This document shows, piece by piece, positions 46,850 to 55,636 of a stretch of DNA of 64,000 nucleotides; position 1 is the first letter of the stretch, and each line of letters begins with the position of its first letter. The translations under genes and the position numbers were made by a program. The stretch lies in contig CAYZGU010000014.1 of NCBI GenBank assembly GCA_964478165.1, positions 124,001-188,000 of the forward strand, given 5' to 3'. The notes below the pieces were generated by a model. That model saw only the letters and a list, made by a program, of their open reading frames with translations. It did no database searches and was not told the origin of the DNA. This DNA comes from CAYZGU01 sp964478165 (GTDB lineage: Bacteria > Poribacteria > WGA-4E > JAJDTR01).

Positions 46850-48100
46850 ACTTTCCTTTCTTGCGGAGCTTTGGTGTTGTTCACGCGGCGCACCGGGCTG
46901 TGGGAGGTGGCGGCTGCTTATCGATTCTCAAACTCTACACTGTAATCAGAAATTTCGCAGAATCTTAGGAGTATGTGAATGCGATTGGAGCAGCCCATCG
47001 GATAAGGCTTTTTGAATCAATCAGCTAGGTGCTGGGCACGCTATGTTTATCGACAAAACTTAGTTAATCATTGTTAGCCAACCGAAAGACGGTTTATTTG
47101 CTGGAATCTTTGTCCTACTGGATTGCTAGATAGGCCTGCTTAAGATCTGTTGGCCTGAGTTGCTGACTCAATTGTTTTCTCTCGATTCGATGTGGATAAG
47201 CTACCTGTTTCAATTTCCGATTCGGCTCGACTACACACGCCTATTTTCGACACTGTTCCTCAGAACCTGTTAATGATAAGCAAGCATTATAGCACCATTC
47301 TAAAAATCAACGCAATACCTTAACGCATGGTTATGATGATTGGATATAATTAATGAAAGTAGGCGGGATTACGGCGGCATGTATGTCGTATGGCGTGTTG
47401 ATGCGTTGATTCTCCATCTTCACGACGCGCAGTAAGCGCCACTGTTTGGAAGAATTGGTTGTGATTTACCGAGTTGGAAAATGTCGTGTATTAGATTTCC
47501 ATTTCGAATGTAAGTTTGAGACAGGATTCACGGCTGAATCGGCTTTGGTTCAGGTGTTGGAGTGTAGGTTAGTATTCAGCGTGTCTGGAGTGCGTTATGG
47601 CATTGACAAAAATCGCTTTAAAAGACAGATGCTGGACACGCCGTACGATTCTGCAACGGGTCGAGGCAATTGATGTTTCAATCACTGTAGGCCGTCTCAA
47701 GGTCCTTTCACCAAGGATGACGCATTTTCGGAATGACCGCTATCCTTCGTTTTTCAATTATCCGGGGCATGTCATGCTCTATATGCAATTTTTTCAGATG
47801 TATGCTATAATGATGCTGTGTGGCTCGTGTGAAATTTGTTTCAACAATGCCGAAAGGCCGTTCGAGACGAAATCGCTTCGTATCACTGCCGCAGAGCACG
47901 TGATGTTTTTTGTTCTGGAAGTTTTTGTCAATTTGGGCGTGAAACGCTTGGCTCTGACAGTGCTGTTCGGCATGAGGTATTCGGGTTCACCCCGCGAGTT
48001 CATTATTACATACTGGCAATCGCATTTTCCTCACTGGTGCCTGACATGGTAGCTTTTCAATATACGTCCTATCGAAGCTAGCTCCGTCCTAGTATCAACT
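46850..48100. other. 1.25-kb stretch upstream of the ABC pair
   Basis: No gene is recognised. Frames at 47446-47673 and 47597-48052 on the + strand have no known domain or ribosome site. An extended -10 promoter element is listed separately at 47803-47811. Confidence 0.35.
47803..47811 (+). promoter_or_regulatory. Extended -10 promoter element
   Basis: TGCTATAAT is a perfect extended -10, identical to the one at 2901-2909. The -35 position (47783-47788, ATGCAA) is poor, as tolerated for extended -10 promoters. It would transcribe toward the ABC pair, leaving a leader of about 280 nt. Confidence 0.35.
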
Positions 48101-49855
48101 ATGAAGAAAAATTTAGGAAAGCTCATCGGTTTCATGCGTCCATTCCTGTGGCAGATTATGTTTGCGATATTGTGCACGGGGGTTCTGACGCTCATTGGCA
48201 TGGTTCCGCCTTTGCTAATGGGAAGGCTCATCAATGATGTCGCACGAGATGGAAACTGGGCCATTTTCCCCTTAATTATGACCCTCCTGTTTGGTGTTCC
48301 CGTGCTTCGTGCTATAGTCAGCATGCTTACTAATTTGACGCTCCGTAAGGTCGGCATCGGAATGATTACCAATACGCGTAAGCAGATGTATGAACACCTA
48401 ATGCGTTTATCCATGCGATTTTACGGTGATATGCCTGCAGGTAGCATCAATCAGCGTTTGATGGGGGATGTTGGTACAATTTCAAATGTCATGACGGGTG
48501 GTATTGTCACATTGATTGCGGATGTTGTTGCTGTTACATTTGCTGTGACTGTGATGCTTCGACTTAATTGGCAACTCTCGGCGTTGACGTTTGCGTTGTT
48601 GCCGCTTTACTACATCAACTTCCGTTTCTTTTCAAAGCGTATTAAGGACACTAATTCTGTGGTCCGGACACACATGGATCATATTTCATCGTCGTTGCAG
48701 GAGCGATTAAGTGCTCATCAATTGATTCAATCTTACGCACAAGAACAGAAGGAATCAACTCATTTCTCGTCTCAGGCGAAACAGATTATGGACTTGGCTA
48801 TACGTGGATCTGTTTACAACATCTCTTTTAGCAACATTTCGGCGTTTATCAACAAGCTTGGGAATACATTGATATATTGTGGTGGGTGTTATTTCTTTGT
48901 GAAAGGAGCGATGGGATATGGGGATGTTGTTGCGTTCTGCGCTTATGTTGCACAAATCCTTGGACCGGTGGTGCGTTTCTCGTCTGTATCTAATCAGATT
49001 GTGCAGGTGGGTCTGTCAATTGATCGGATTGATGAGATTCTCAATCGGCCACCTGCAATCAAGGATTATCCTGATGCACGGCCTATAGATGCTCTCAGAG
49101 GTGATATACGTATTAATGGATTATCGTTTCAATATGATTCGAAGAGCCCATCGCTGAAAAATGTTGATTTGGATATACGCGCTGGAACGCATCTTGCGAT
49201 TTTAGGTGCGTTAGGCTCAGGTCGAAGCACACTTGGTAAGTTACTGCGACGTTTTTTTGAACCCGATACGGGTGAAATAGAAGTTGATGGCGTTAACATC
49301 CAGGACTATCGCTTGCGTGATTATCGAAAATCCCTTGCGCTCATTCTGCCCGAAACGGCAATATTCGACGGCACCATTCGTGATAATCTCTGTTATGGCA
49401 ATCCGGGTGCTTCTGAACAGCGTATGGTTGAAGTCTCGGAATCTATCGGTCTTCACGACTTCGTAGCGGGCTTAGCGCTTGGATATGACACACGCTTGGG
49501 AACCGGGGGCCTACGGCTCGAAACCGGCAATCTACAGCGGGTTGGAATCGCTCGCGCACTCGTTTCCGACCCATTCATCCTCATTGTTGATCACGCCACT
49601 GTTCCAATGGATGTTGAATCAGCCGTGGTGGCTGAGAAGGCCATTCAGAAAGCGATGAAGGATCGTACCTGCATTATGATTGTACACCGTGTTCTTTTGG
49701 CGAGTGAGAGTGACGAGGTTATCGCGTTGAAGGAAGGCCGGATCTTTGAGCGAGGGACCTATGAAGAGTTGGTGACCAATCCAGACAGCCTCTGCCGCGA
49801 GCTATTTGCGAAACAATATGGTGAAGAGCGTCTGCCACCGGTGAGGGAGATGTAA
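48101..49855 (+). CDS. ABC exporter half-transporter with degenerate nucleotide-binding domain (subunit 1)
   Basis: This 584-aa protein has a six-helix exporter-type membrane domain (residues about 15-310) and a C-terminal nucleotide-binding domain. The domain is complete in length and keeps the A-loop Tyr (FQYD), but motifs are altered: Walker A GALGSGRST at 369-377 has Arg375 for the Lys; the Q-loop Gln aligns with Pro417; the signature LSGGQ is LETGN at 473-477; Walker B is ILIVDH with His498 for the catalytic Glu. The H-loop His (H529) remains. Its partner begins 3 nt downstream. As a pair they resemble heterodimeric lipid or drug exporters such as LmrCD or TM287/288, but this site looks unable to hydrolyse ATP. 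Confidence 0.9.
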   Translation: MKKNLGKLIGFMRPFLWQIMFAILCTGVLTLIGMVPPLLMGRLINDVARDGNWAIFPLIMTLLFGVPVLRAIVSMLTNLTLRKVGIGMITNTRKQMYEHLMRLSMRFYGDMPAGSINQRLMGDVGTISNVMTGGIVTLIADVVAVTFAVTVMLRLNWQLSALTFALLPLYYINFRFFSKRIKDTNSVVRTHMDHISSSLQERLSAHQLIQSYAQEQKESTHFSSQAKQIMDLAIRGSVYNISFSNISAFINKLGNTLIYCGGCYFFVKGAMGYGDVVAFCAYVAQILGPVVRFSSVSNQIVQVGLSIDRIDEILNRPPAIKDYPDARPIDALRGDIRINGLSFQYDSKSPSLKNVDLDIRAGTHLAILGALGSGRSTLGKLLRRFFEPDTGEIEVDGVNIQDYRLRDYRKSLALILPETAIFDGTIRDNLCYGNPGASEQRMVEVSESIGLHDFVAGLALGYDTRLGTGGLRLETGNLQRVGIARALVSDPFILIVDHATVPMDVESAVVAEKAIQKAMKDRTCIMIVHRVLLASESDEVIALKEGRIFERGTYEELVTNPDSLCRELFAKQYGEERLPPVREM

Positions 49856-49858
49856 AAC

Positions 49859-51715
49859 GTGATATGGCGGTTGATTCGCACACAGCTCAGAGGTCACCTG
49901 GCGAATTTATTGTTCATGTTGCTGATTGCTGGGATTGTATCTTCTGCTCCGTATGCTTTTAGTTTTTTGGGCAAGTGGTTGGTAGATGAAGCACTTCAGG
50001 TAACTGATTCTCCAAAGTCTGAAACAAGAGAGAGCGAACCTACAGCTATTAGCCCGGATCAACTACGGTTAGAGTGGAAGGCAAAAACTACGGAGGAGAA
50101 AATTCACCTCCTCCTCATCTTCCTGGTGGCCAGTCTCGTTATTCACATCGTGACCACGGGGTTGAGCATGTTATCTGCTTACTTGAACACCCGAGTTATC
50201 CAAAGAACGACCTATAATCTAAGAAGTGAGGTTCGGGAGAAAATCGCCGGATTAGATGAAGGGCTATTTAGACGTGAGCAGGTTGGACAATTGATGACAA
50301 GAATTATGGACGACACCTCTGGGTTGCCAGGGAATCTGACTAATCTTGTAGTCAATTCCTTTACACAGGTTGCGATGCTCGGCCTGGGGGCATATTTACT
50401 TTTTAGCCTGAATGCCAAGCTCGCACCAATTGCGTTAATCGCGCTTCCATTTTATGGGCTCATCTGTGCAATATTTCTGCCTAGGATTAAGCGAAATGCT
50501 GCAGACCTCCGAACTCGCGGCGCGGCATTTAATGGTTTTGTAGTCGAACGACTTTCGAATGTGGAAACAATCAAGAACTATGCTCAAGAAGATCGTGAAG
50601 TGAGGCAGTTTGGCAGTATTCTGGATGAAAATATGGATTTACAAGGTTCTCAACAGCGTCTTACCCTCGGATTCGGAACGTTGACCGGGCTGATTAGGAG
50701 TGTCGGAACAATCGCGGTCTTAGCTTTCGGGTTCATGAACATTAAATCAGGACGGATGCAATTGGGAGAAACAATGGCATTCTATCAGATTACCTCGCAG
50801 CTTTTTGTGCCAATCGGTGCTCTCGTGGGTATGACAACCGTTGCTCAAACACTGCAAATTCTGGGTAAGCGTGTTTTTGACATTCTTGATCTACCGGCGA
50901 GTCTGCCGAAAGGATGTGATGGCGACGCTCCTCTAGGACTAGAGGGTGATGTTGTTTTCGAGGATGTGTCGCTGCGATATGAGGAAGGTGGGCCTCTTGA
51001 AGTTGCAAATGTAAATTTAGAACTTCCCGTCGGAAAAACCACTTGTATCGTTGGAGCGATTGGTTCCGGTAAAGCCACCTTGCTCACACTGCTGAGTCGC
51101 CTTCATGATCCGACAGAGGGTGTCATCACAATTGGTGGCGTTGATATTAAACAGGCCCCGCTTAGACAATTGCGACTTACCATCGGAAATGTCTTTCGCG
51201 AACCTGTCATTTTTACCGGCACGATTGCGGACAACATAAGTTATGGCGCACCAGAGTCAACCCAAGCAGACGTCGAGGAGATTACTCGTCTTGTTGACTT
51301 GCACGAATTTGTTGAGCAGCAATCAGAGGGTTATGAAACCATATTGGGCCATAATGGGATTTCCCTCAGCGAGGCAGAGCTCTTGAAATTGAGCATAGCA
51401 AGGGCATTATTGACTAATCCAACTATTTTGACTATTGATGATACTTATGCATCGGTGTCCGAGGATGTAGAGAGACAACTCCAAACCGCGATTAGTAACC
51501 GTTTTTCGGGGCGCACGATAATTGTTACCGCCTCGCGTCTTTCTATATGTGAAGACGCTGATAAGGTTGTTGTTATGCGTAATGGACAGGTTGAGGAAAC
51601 CGGTACACATCAAGAACTGTTGGCGCGGCCGAGTGTTTATCGGCGGATGTACATGCGCCAGATGGGTATCGAGAAAATTGACGAGCTTGTGGGCACTGAT
51701 GAGATGAAAGGATAG
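49859..51715 (+). CDS. ABC exporter half-transporter with degenerate nucleotide-binding domain (subunit 2)
   Basis: This 618-aa protein starts with GTG 49859, has six membrane helices, a longer first periplasmic/cytoplasmic loop (residues about 45-80, charged), and a C-terminal nucleotide-binding domain. Walker A GAIGSGKAT at 399-407 keeps Lys405 but has Ala406 for Ser/Thr. The Q-loop aligns to Arg447, the signature is LSEAE at 503-507, Walker B is ILTIDD with Asp528 for Glu, the D-loop is ASVSE, and the H-loop His is Ser559. Combined with subunit 1, neither composite ATP site is canonical. The frame is nevertheless intact, and an MscS channel gene follows after 11 nt, suggesting one operon. 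Confidence 0.9.
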   Translation: MIWRLIRTQLRGHLANLLFMLLIAGIVSSAPYAFSFLGKWLVDEALQVTDSPKSETRESEPTAISPDQLRLEWKAKTTEEKIHLLLIFLVASLVIHIVTTGLSMLSAYLNTRVIQRTTYNLRSEVREKIAGLDEGLFRREQVGQLMTRIMDDTSGLPGNLTNLVVNSFTQVAMLGLGAYLLFSLNAKLAPIALIALPFYGLICAIFLPRIKRNAADLRTRGAAFNGFVVERLSNVETIKNYAQEDREVRQFGSILDENMDLQGSQQRLTLGFGTLTGLIRSVGTIAVLAFGFMNIKSGRMQLGETMAFYQITSQLFVPIGALVGMTTVAQTLQILGKRVFDILDLPASLPKGCDGDAPLGLEGDVVFEDVSLRYEEGGPLEVANVNLELPVGKTTCIVGAIGSGKATLLTLLSRLHDPTEGVITIGGVDIKQAPLRQLRLTIGNVFREPVIFTGTIADNISYGAPESTQADVEEITRLVDLHEFVEQQSEGYETILGHNGISLSEAELLKLSIARALLTNPTILTIDDTYASVSEDVERQLQTAISNRFSGRTIIVTASRLSICEDADKVVVMRNGQVEETGTHQELLARPSVYRRMYMRQMGIEKIDELVGTDEMKG

Positions 51716-51726
51716 CTATTACCAGG

Positions 51727-52902
51727 ATGGATAATTTTGTCCAAAAACTCTCAGATGTATTACGTCATCCATTCTTACCCGTGGGAACGGACGGAACGAA
51801 CTTCCTAGAAATTATTTGGTTTTTCCTTGTTTGGGGCGCTTTCGTGGTACTTGCAAAAATTCTGCAGCGAATCCTGTGCCGTTTCTTTACTCATATAAAT
51901 TTAGGTGAGGATGCCCAGCAGCGCTTGTTGCTACCGATAATGCTCCTCGTGATGTTCGTGGGATTAATCCTTGGTTTGCGTGTCATTGGGGTTGATGTTA
52001 CGCTGATTGGCAGCATCTTGACGAAAGGTATCAGCATTGATGAAGAAACACATCTGACTTTGGCCAAGGTGTTGTCATTTGTGGCTGTGGTAGTTTCTTC
52101 GGTAATCTTATCCAAGTATCTACGCCTAATTCTGCGAGATCAAGTCCTGCCACCTTTCCACTTACCGCAGAATTCGCGTTTTCTTCTGCTTCAGATGATC
52201 CATTTCGTAATTTTAGGCTTTGGGATCCTCATGGGGCTCAAAGTTACGGGTTGGAAATTCAGCAGTTTAATGGTTGTATTGGGCGGACTTAGTATTGGCA
52301 TCGGCTTTGGACTACAACACATTGCAAATAATCTCGTGTCAGGTATAATCCTAATTTTTCAACGTCCCATTCGGGTTGGAGACCGCGTAACTGTTGGTGA
52401 TACGTTCGGGACGGTGCGAGCGATAAATCTGCTTGCGACGGTTGTGACCACGCTGGAGAACGTCGAAATCATTGTTCCAAATTCCCAGTTTCTCTCAAAG
52501 GAAATTACTAACTGGACATATGATAGCGACACAGCTATACGGATTGTACTTTCTATAGGTGTAGTCCACGGTTCAGATACGGCGTTGACCAAACAGGTGC
52601 TACTTGAGGTTGCAGCAGCTCATGCTCAAGTTCTAGATGGGCCTGCCGGAGGAATGCCACAGGCCGGACCACCGCTAGTACGATTTTCTAGAATTGGTGA
52701 ATCCTCGCTGGACTTCGAATTGTTGGTTTGGATCGCTGATGTGGCACAGCGGTTTGACATTGCGAGCGATCTTCATTTTATGATTGATGAAATATTTCGT
52801 GAGCAAAGCATTGTGGTTGCTTTTCCGCAACGCGATGTGCACCTGTATTACGAATCACAGATGGGAATGCCGAAGGAATCGCGAAGCGAGATTGAAGATT
52901 GA
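51727..52902 (+). CDS. Mechanosensitive ion channel, MscS family
   Basis: This 391-aa protein has four hydrophobic N-terminal segments (about residues 20-45, 65-88, 110-135, 150-172), then the pore helix and beta domain signature GGLSIGIGFGLQHIANNLVSG and FQRPIRVGDRV. The cytoplasmic domain continues with VPNSQFLSKEITNW. E. coli MscS is 286 aa with three helices, so this is the longer type with an additional helix. It would release osmolytes under membrane tension. It starts 11 nt after the ABC subunit 2 gene. Confidence 0.93.
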   Translation: MDNFVQKLSDVLRHPFLPVGTDGTNFLEIIWFFLVWGAFVVLAKILQRILCRFFTHINLGEDAQQRLLLPIMLLVMFVGLILGLRVIGVDVTLIGSILTKGISIDEETHLTLAKVLSFVAVVVSSVILSKYLRLILRDQVLPPFHLPQNSRFLLLQMIHFVILGFGILMGLKVTGWKFSSLMVVLGGLSIGIGFGLQHIANNLVSGIILIFQRPIRVGDRVTVGDTFGTVRAINLLATVVTTLENVEIIVPNSQFLSKEITNWTYDSDTAIRIVLSIGVVHGSDTALTKQVLLEVAAAHAQVLDGPAGGMPQAGPPLVRFSRIGESSLDFELLVWIADVAQRFDIASDLHFMIDEIFREQSIVVAFPQRDVHLYYESQMGMPKESRSEIED

Positions 52903-52927
52903 TATCCTACCTATCACGTCCTTTCTC

Positions 52928-53057
52928 AGATCCTGTTTGAAAAGTAGGTGGCAAAGCCATTTTTGGTCATGTGAGGGTCAAAATCATCGGATTGTCAAGA
53001 CGTTTACCCGAAAATGACCGCTCTCGAAGACGGATTTGGACTTTTCAAACAGGATCT
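52928..53057. repeat. 130-bp element with 18-bp perfect terminal inverted repeats (MITE-like)
   Basis: AGATCCTGTTTGAAAAGT at 52928-52945 is the exact reverse complement of ACTTTTCAAACAGGATCT at 53040-53057. The spacing is 94 nt, containing no gene. No clear target-site duplication is visible. It may be a miniature inverted-repeat element or a long regulatory hairpin. The right arm ends 13 nt before the lipoprotein GTG start, and the ribosome site TAAGGG follows the arm directly. Confidence 0.7.
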
Positions 53058-53070
53058 AAGGGAAATCATC

Positions 53071-53544
53071 GTGAAAATCCGAAATACCATCGTGATATGG
53101 ACAGCAATCCTGACAATCACATACATCCAATTCGGTTGTGAGAAAAAAGGCGCACATCACGGCAAACAGGAAGGGGCGCACGAAAAACATGCCCATCATG
53201 AGCATGAGGCGCCGCATGACGGCACGCTGGTCGAATTGGGCGAAGAGTTCGCGCACGTTGAATTTGTGCTGGAGAAAGTAACTGGAAAACTTACTGGCTA
53301 CGTACTGGATGGCGAGGTGGAAAAACCGGTACGATTCGCTCAAAAAGCAGTCGAACTCAAGATAGATCGGTTGAATTTTGAGCAGACACTCGCTTTGCAA
53401 CTCATAGCCGTTTCGAATGTCCTAACAGGAGAAACGGAAGGCGACACGTCTCAATTCGTGGGACAATCAGATGAACTTGTGGGAGCAACCGAATTTCATG
53501 CGGAAATTAGACATCTTTCCAAAATAAGTGTCCATTTGGCTTGA
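53071..53544 (+). CDS. His-rich lipoprotein
   Basis: This 157-aa protein begins with a lipoprotein signal: KIR, a hydrophobic stretch, then YIQFGC as lipobox. After the Cys comes a His-rich segment (HHGKQEGAHEKHAHHEHE) typical of metal-binding periplasmic proteins, followed by HDGTLVELGEEFAHVEFVLEKVTGKLTGYVLDGE, a domain seen in small metal-related lipoproteins. I choose GTG 53071, with TAAGGGAA upstream, over ATG 53014, because it puts a signal peptide at the N-terminus. A role in Zn, Cu or Ni binding is inferred from composition. The C-terminus lies next to an IS fragment, so it may be truncated. Confidence 0.75.
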   Translation: MKIRNTIVIWTAILTITYIQFGCEKKGAHHGKQEGAHEKHAHHEHEAPHDGTLVELGEEFAHVEFVLEKVTGKLTGYVLDGEVEKPVRFAQKAVELKIDRLNFEQTLALQLIAVSNVLTGETEGDTSQFVGQSDELVGATEFHAEIRHLSKISVHLA

Positions 53545-53591
53545 TTTTACGTTATATCCTTTCACTATCTTCTATTGTAGAAAGGATACCC

Positions 53592-54035
53592 ATGAGTCAA
53601 TTTGAAAAAGCAGTAAAGTTATCAGATGAGCAATTTCTGCGAGCGGTTGGTGTTGACAAGCCAACGTTCAACCTTATTTTGGAGCGTGTGGCTACTCACC
53701 TCGAAAACCTTCGAGAAGAACGGCCGATGAAGAAACGAGGAAAGAAATCGGAAGTGGCATTGACCGATTGCCTTCTATTGACATTCACCTATTTGCGTCA
53801 CTATCCAACCTTTGCCAGATTAGGCACAGAGTTTGGTATCAGTGAGTCTTATGCAAATAAAATCTATCATCAGATACTTGATGTGTTAGTTAAAGTGCTG
53901 TCGCTGAAGAATCGAAAGCACTTATTAGAGAACAATCTCCAAACAATCATCATTGATGCCACCGAGCAACCCATTGAACGTCCAACAAAAGGACAGCGTG
54001 TCTACTACAGCGGTAAAAAAAACGGCACACCATAA
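53592..54035 (+). pseudogene. Truncated IS5-type transposase (DDE_Tnp_4)
   Basis: This 147-codon frame has an N-terminal helix-turn-helix region (FARLGTEFGISESYANKIY) and the first Asp of a DDE catalytic site in IIDATEQPIERPTK. It ends in YYSGKKNGTP. At a run of eight A (54015-54022) one shift gives SGKKKRHTIKVQ, the normal family continuation, but a stop follows at once. So the C-terminal two thirds with the remaining D and E residues are missing. AAAGGAT precedes ATG 53592. The element is dead unless another copy supplies transposase. Confidence 0.85.
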
Positions 54036-54159
54036 AGGTTCAATGATAGAACTCCTTCCAGTCTTTGAGAGTCCCCGTGTACAATCAAGCAACTGGACAA
54101 ACAGTAGGCGGGTAATCTTGCCCCGCTTATGTCACCGCCTCCGTAGGCTCTATTTTCGA

Positions 54160-54303
54160 TCATAAGAGTTCGCCATGTTCTTCAGGCGCGATAATCTCAT
54201 CTATCTGATTAATCCTTTTCACGTTAAAATCTTCCGACGATGTTGAATCAAAAGGTTTTGTCTTCGATTGCGCGGCGGTTGTCACCAAAACGATACACTC
54301 CAT
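54160..54303 (-). CDS. Putative small protein, 47 aa
   Basis: A short - strand frame, MECIVLVTTAAQSKTKPF then DSTSSEDFNVKRINQIDEIIAPEEHGELL, has an unusually good ribosome site (AAGGGAGAGG) 5-8 nt ahead of ATG. The product is acidic at the C-terminus. I recognise no family. It lies between the IS fragment and the PorV-like gene. The ribosome site argues for translation; length makes it uncertain. Confidence 0.4.
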   Translation of the reverse strand: MECIVLVTTAAQSKTKPFDSTSSEDFNVKRINQIDEIIAPEEHGELL

Positions 54304-54416
54304 GATCCTCTCCCTTGAACTTTTGAGCACGGTCTGAAGATGAAAATAAAACGCTGCATCAGATGGTTCTTGAGAGGCATTCTGATGGGTTAATCGGATA
54401 GAGCTTACCGCGAGCG

Positions 54417-55478
54417 CTAAAATAACCCAGAGATCGAAATTCGCTGAGAATCCCCAATGTCATGTGCGTTAAATGCGTAATCTGTGAATATCGTTGTCTG
54501 GCCTAAATGGAGACGAATTCCAGCACCTGCTGCCAACCTGTTGTTGTGCGTACCAATTCGAAACGCAACCATGTTAAATAGCCAGTACTCTGCGCCGAAA
54601 CGCATAAGCGTGCTAATTGAATTATCACTGGCATCGAGGTCTTTTTGATTCGTTTGCAAATCGGCGCCGATTGTCGTATTTCCGATTAGCGGCAGGGGGA
54701 GTTGGTAAGAAGCGCCAAGTCTGAACTGTGGATTTCGTGTAAAGGTTGGTTCGGCTGCGGTGTCCCATTGCACTTGGGTTCCAGTTGCGTCTTCCAACAT
54801 TGCTCCGATTCGCAATCCAGCGACTGGTTCTAGAATGAGACCGAGATCTAGTCCAAATCCGCTGCCACTATTTTCAAAGATTGACTGCCTCAGGAGTTTG
54901 AGATTTCCACCGAGGGCGAGCGTTCGGTTAACCTGGTGTGCATAGGAGATGAAGAGGGCATTGTCGGTGTTGCTGAAAAATTTTTTTATCTCTGGACGAT
55001 CGATGTATAACTCGCCTTCCTCTTTAATGCCGTTCCCATTCTTGTCTTGGAAGTCGCCTAGGATTCCGTTTCCGTTTGTGTCGTTGAAAGTTGTAAGTGG
55101 AATATCATCTATTCCAAGTCGAATCCAGCTCAATCCGAGGCTTCCAAACCCTTCAATGTGTTGCACATAGTTGAGAAAGCTGTAATGCAGTAGGCCGTCA
55201 TTGAGCGCGTTGCCTGCACTTGTTCCGAAAGAATCAGAGTACATGGTAGAGAACGCGCGCTTCTTTACCATGGCAAGTCCCGCTGGATTCCAGTAGGCTG
55301 CAGTGGCGTCATCAGCAATTGATACAAAAGCACTTCCCATTCCCAATGCCCTAGCGCCAACACCATGGCTGAGAAATTCAGCGGCATGACTGCCGTCCTC
55401 ACAAGTTGCGGTTCCTATTATGCTGAGGCTGTAGGAAAACCACAAGAGACAAGTAGACAAGCATTTCCTAAATCGCAT
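54417..55478 (-). CDS. PorV/UPF0164-type outer membrane beta-barrel protein
   Basis: This 353-aa protein has a signal peptide (MRFRKCLSTCLLWFSYSLS) and the N-terminal block GVGARALGMGSAFVSIADDATAAYWNPAGLA typical of PorV/PorQ and UPF0164 proteins related to FadL. The rest alternates as expected for a beta-barrel, ending in ISISGLF with a terminal Phe. Between residues about 120 and 150 there are two Asp/Asn-Gly calcium-loop-like repeats (NDTNGNGILGD and DKNGNGIKEEG). PorV assists type IX secretion in Bacteroidota; here no other secretion genes are near, so the role is open. AAAGGGTCAAC precedes ATG 55478. Confidence 0.82.
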   Translation of the reverse strand: MRFRKCLSTCLLWFSYSLSIIGTATCEDGSHAAEFLSHGVGARALGMGSAFVSIADDATAAYWNPAGLAMVKKRAFSTMYSDSFGTSAGNALNDGLLHYSFLNYVQHIEGFGSLGLSWIRLGIDDIPLTTFNDTNGNGILGDFQDKNGNGIKEEGELYIDRPEIKKFFSNTDNALFISYAHQVNRTLALGGNLKLLRQSIFENSGSGFGLDLGLILEPVAGLRIGAMLEDATGTQVQWDTAAEPTFTRNPQFRLGASYQLPLPLIGNTTIGADLQTNQKDLDASDNSISTLMRFGAEYWLFNMVAFRIGTHNNRLAAGAGIRLHLGQTTIFTDYAFNAHDIGDSQRISISGLF

Positions 55479-55636
55479 GTTGACCCTTTCTTTATTTTCG
55501 TGTTGTGATGACGCGACTTTCTATTTCAGGAATAGGAGCAATACTCAAGGCTAACGTATGTGGCCTCAAATGTTTCCCGGTTTTATCAGTTTGTTGATTG
55601 AGGTTGACGCACTAAGTTACAGAACGTAATTCGGTG

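Noticed and set aside
53592..54040. Programmed frameshifting at A8 to make a full transposase
   Set aside because: After the shift only about seven more residues are read before a stop, so no functional DDE protein results.
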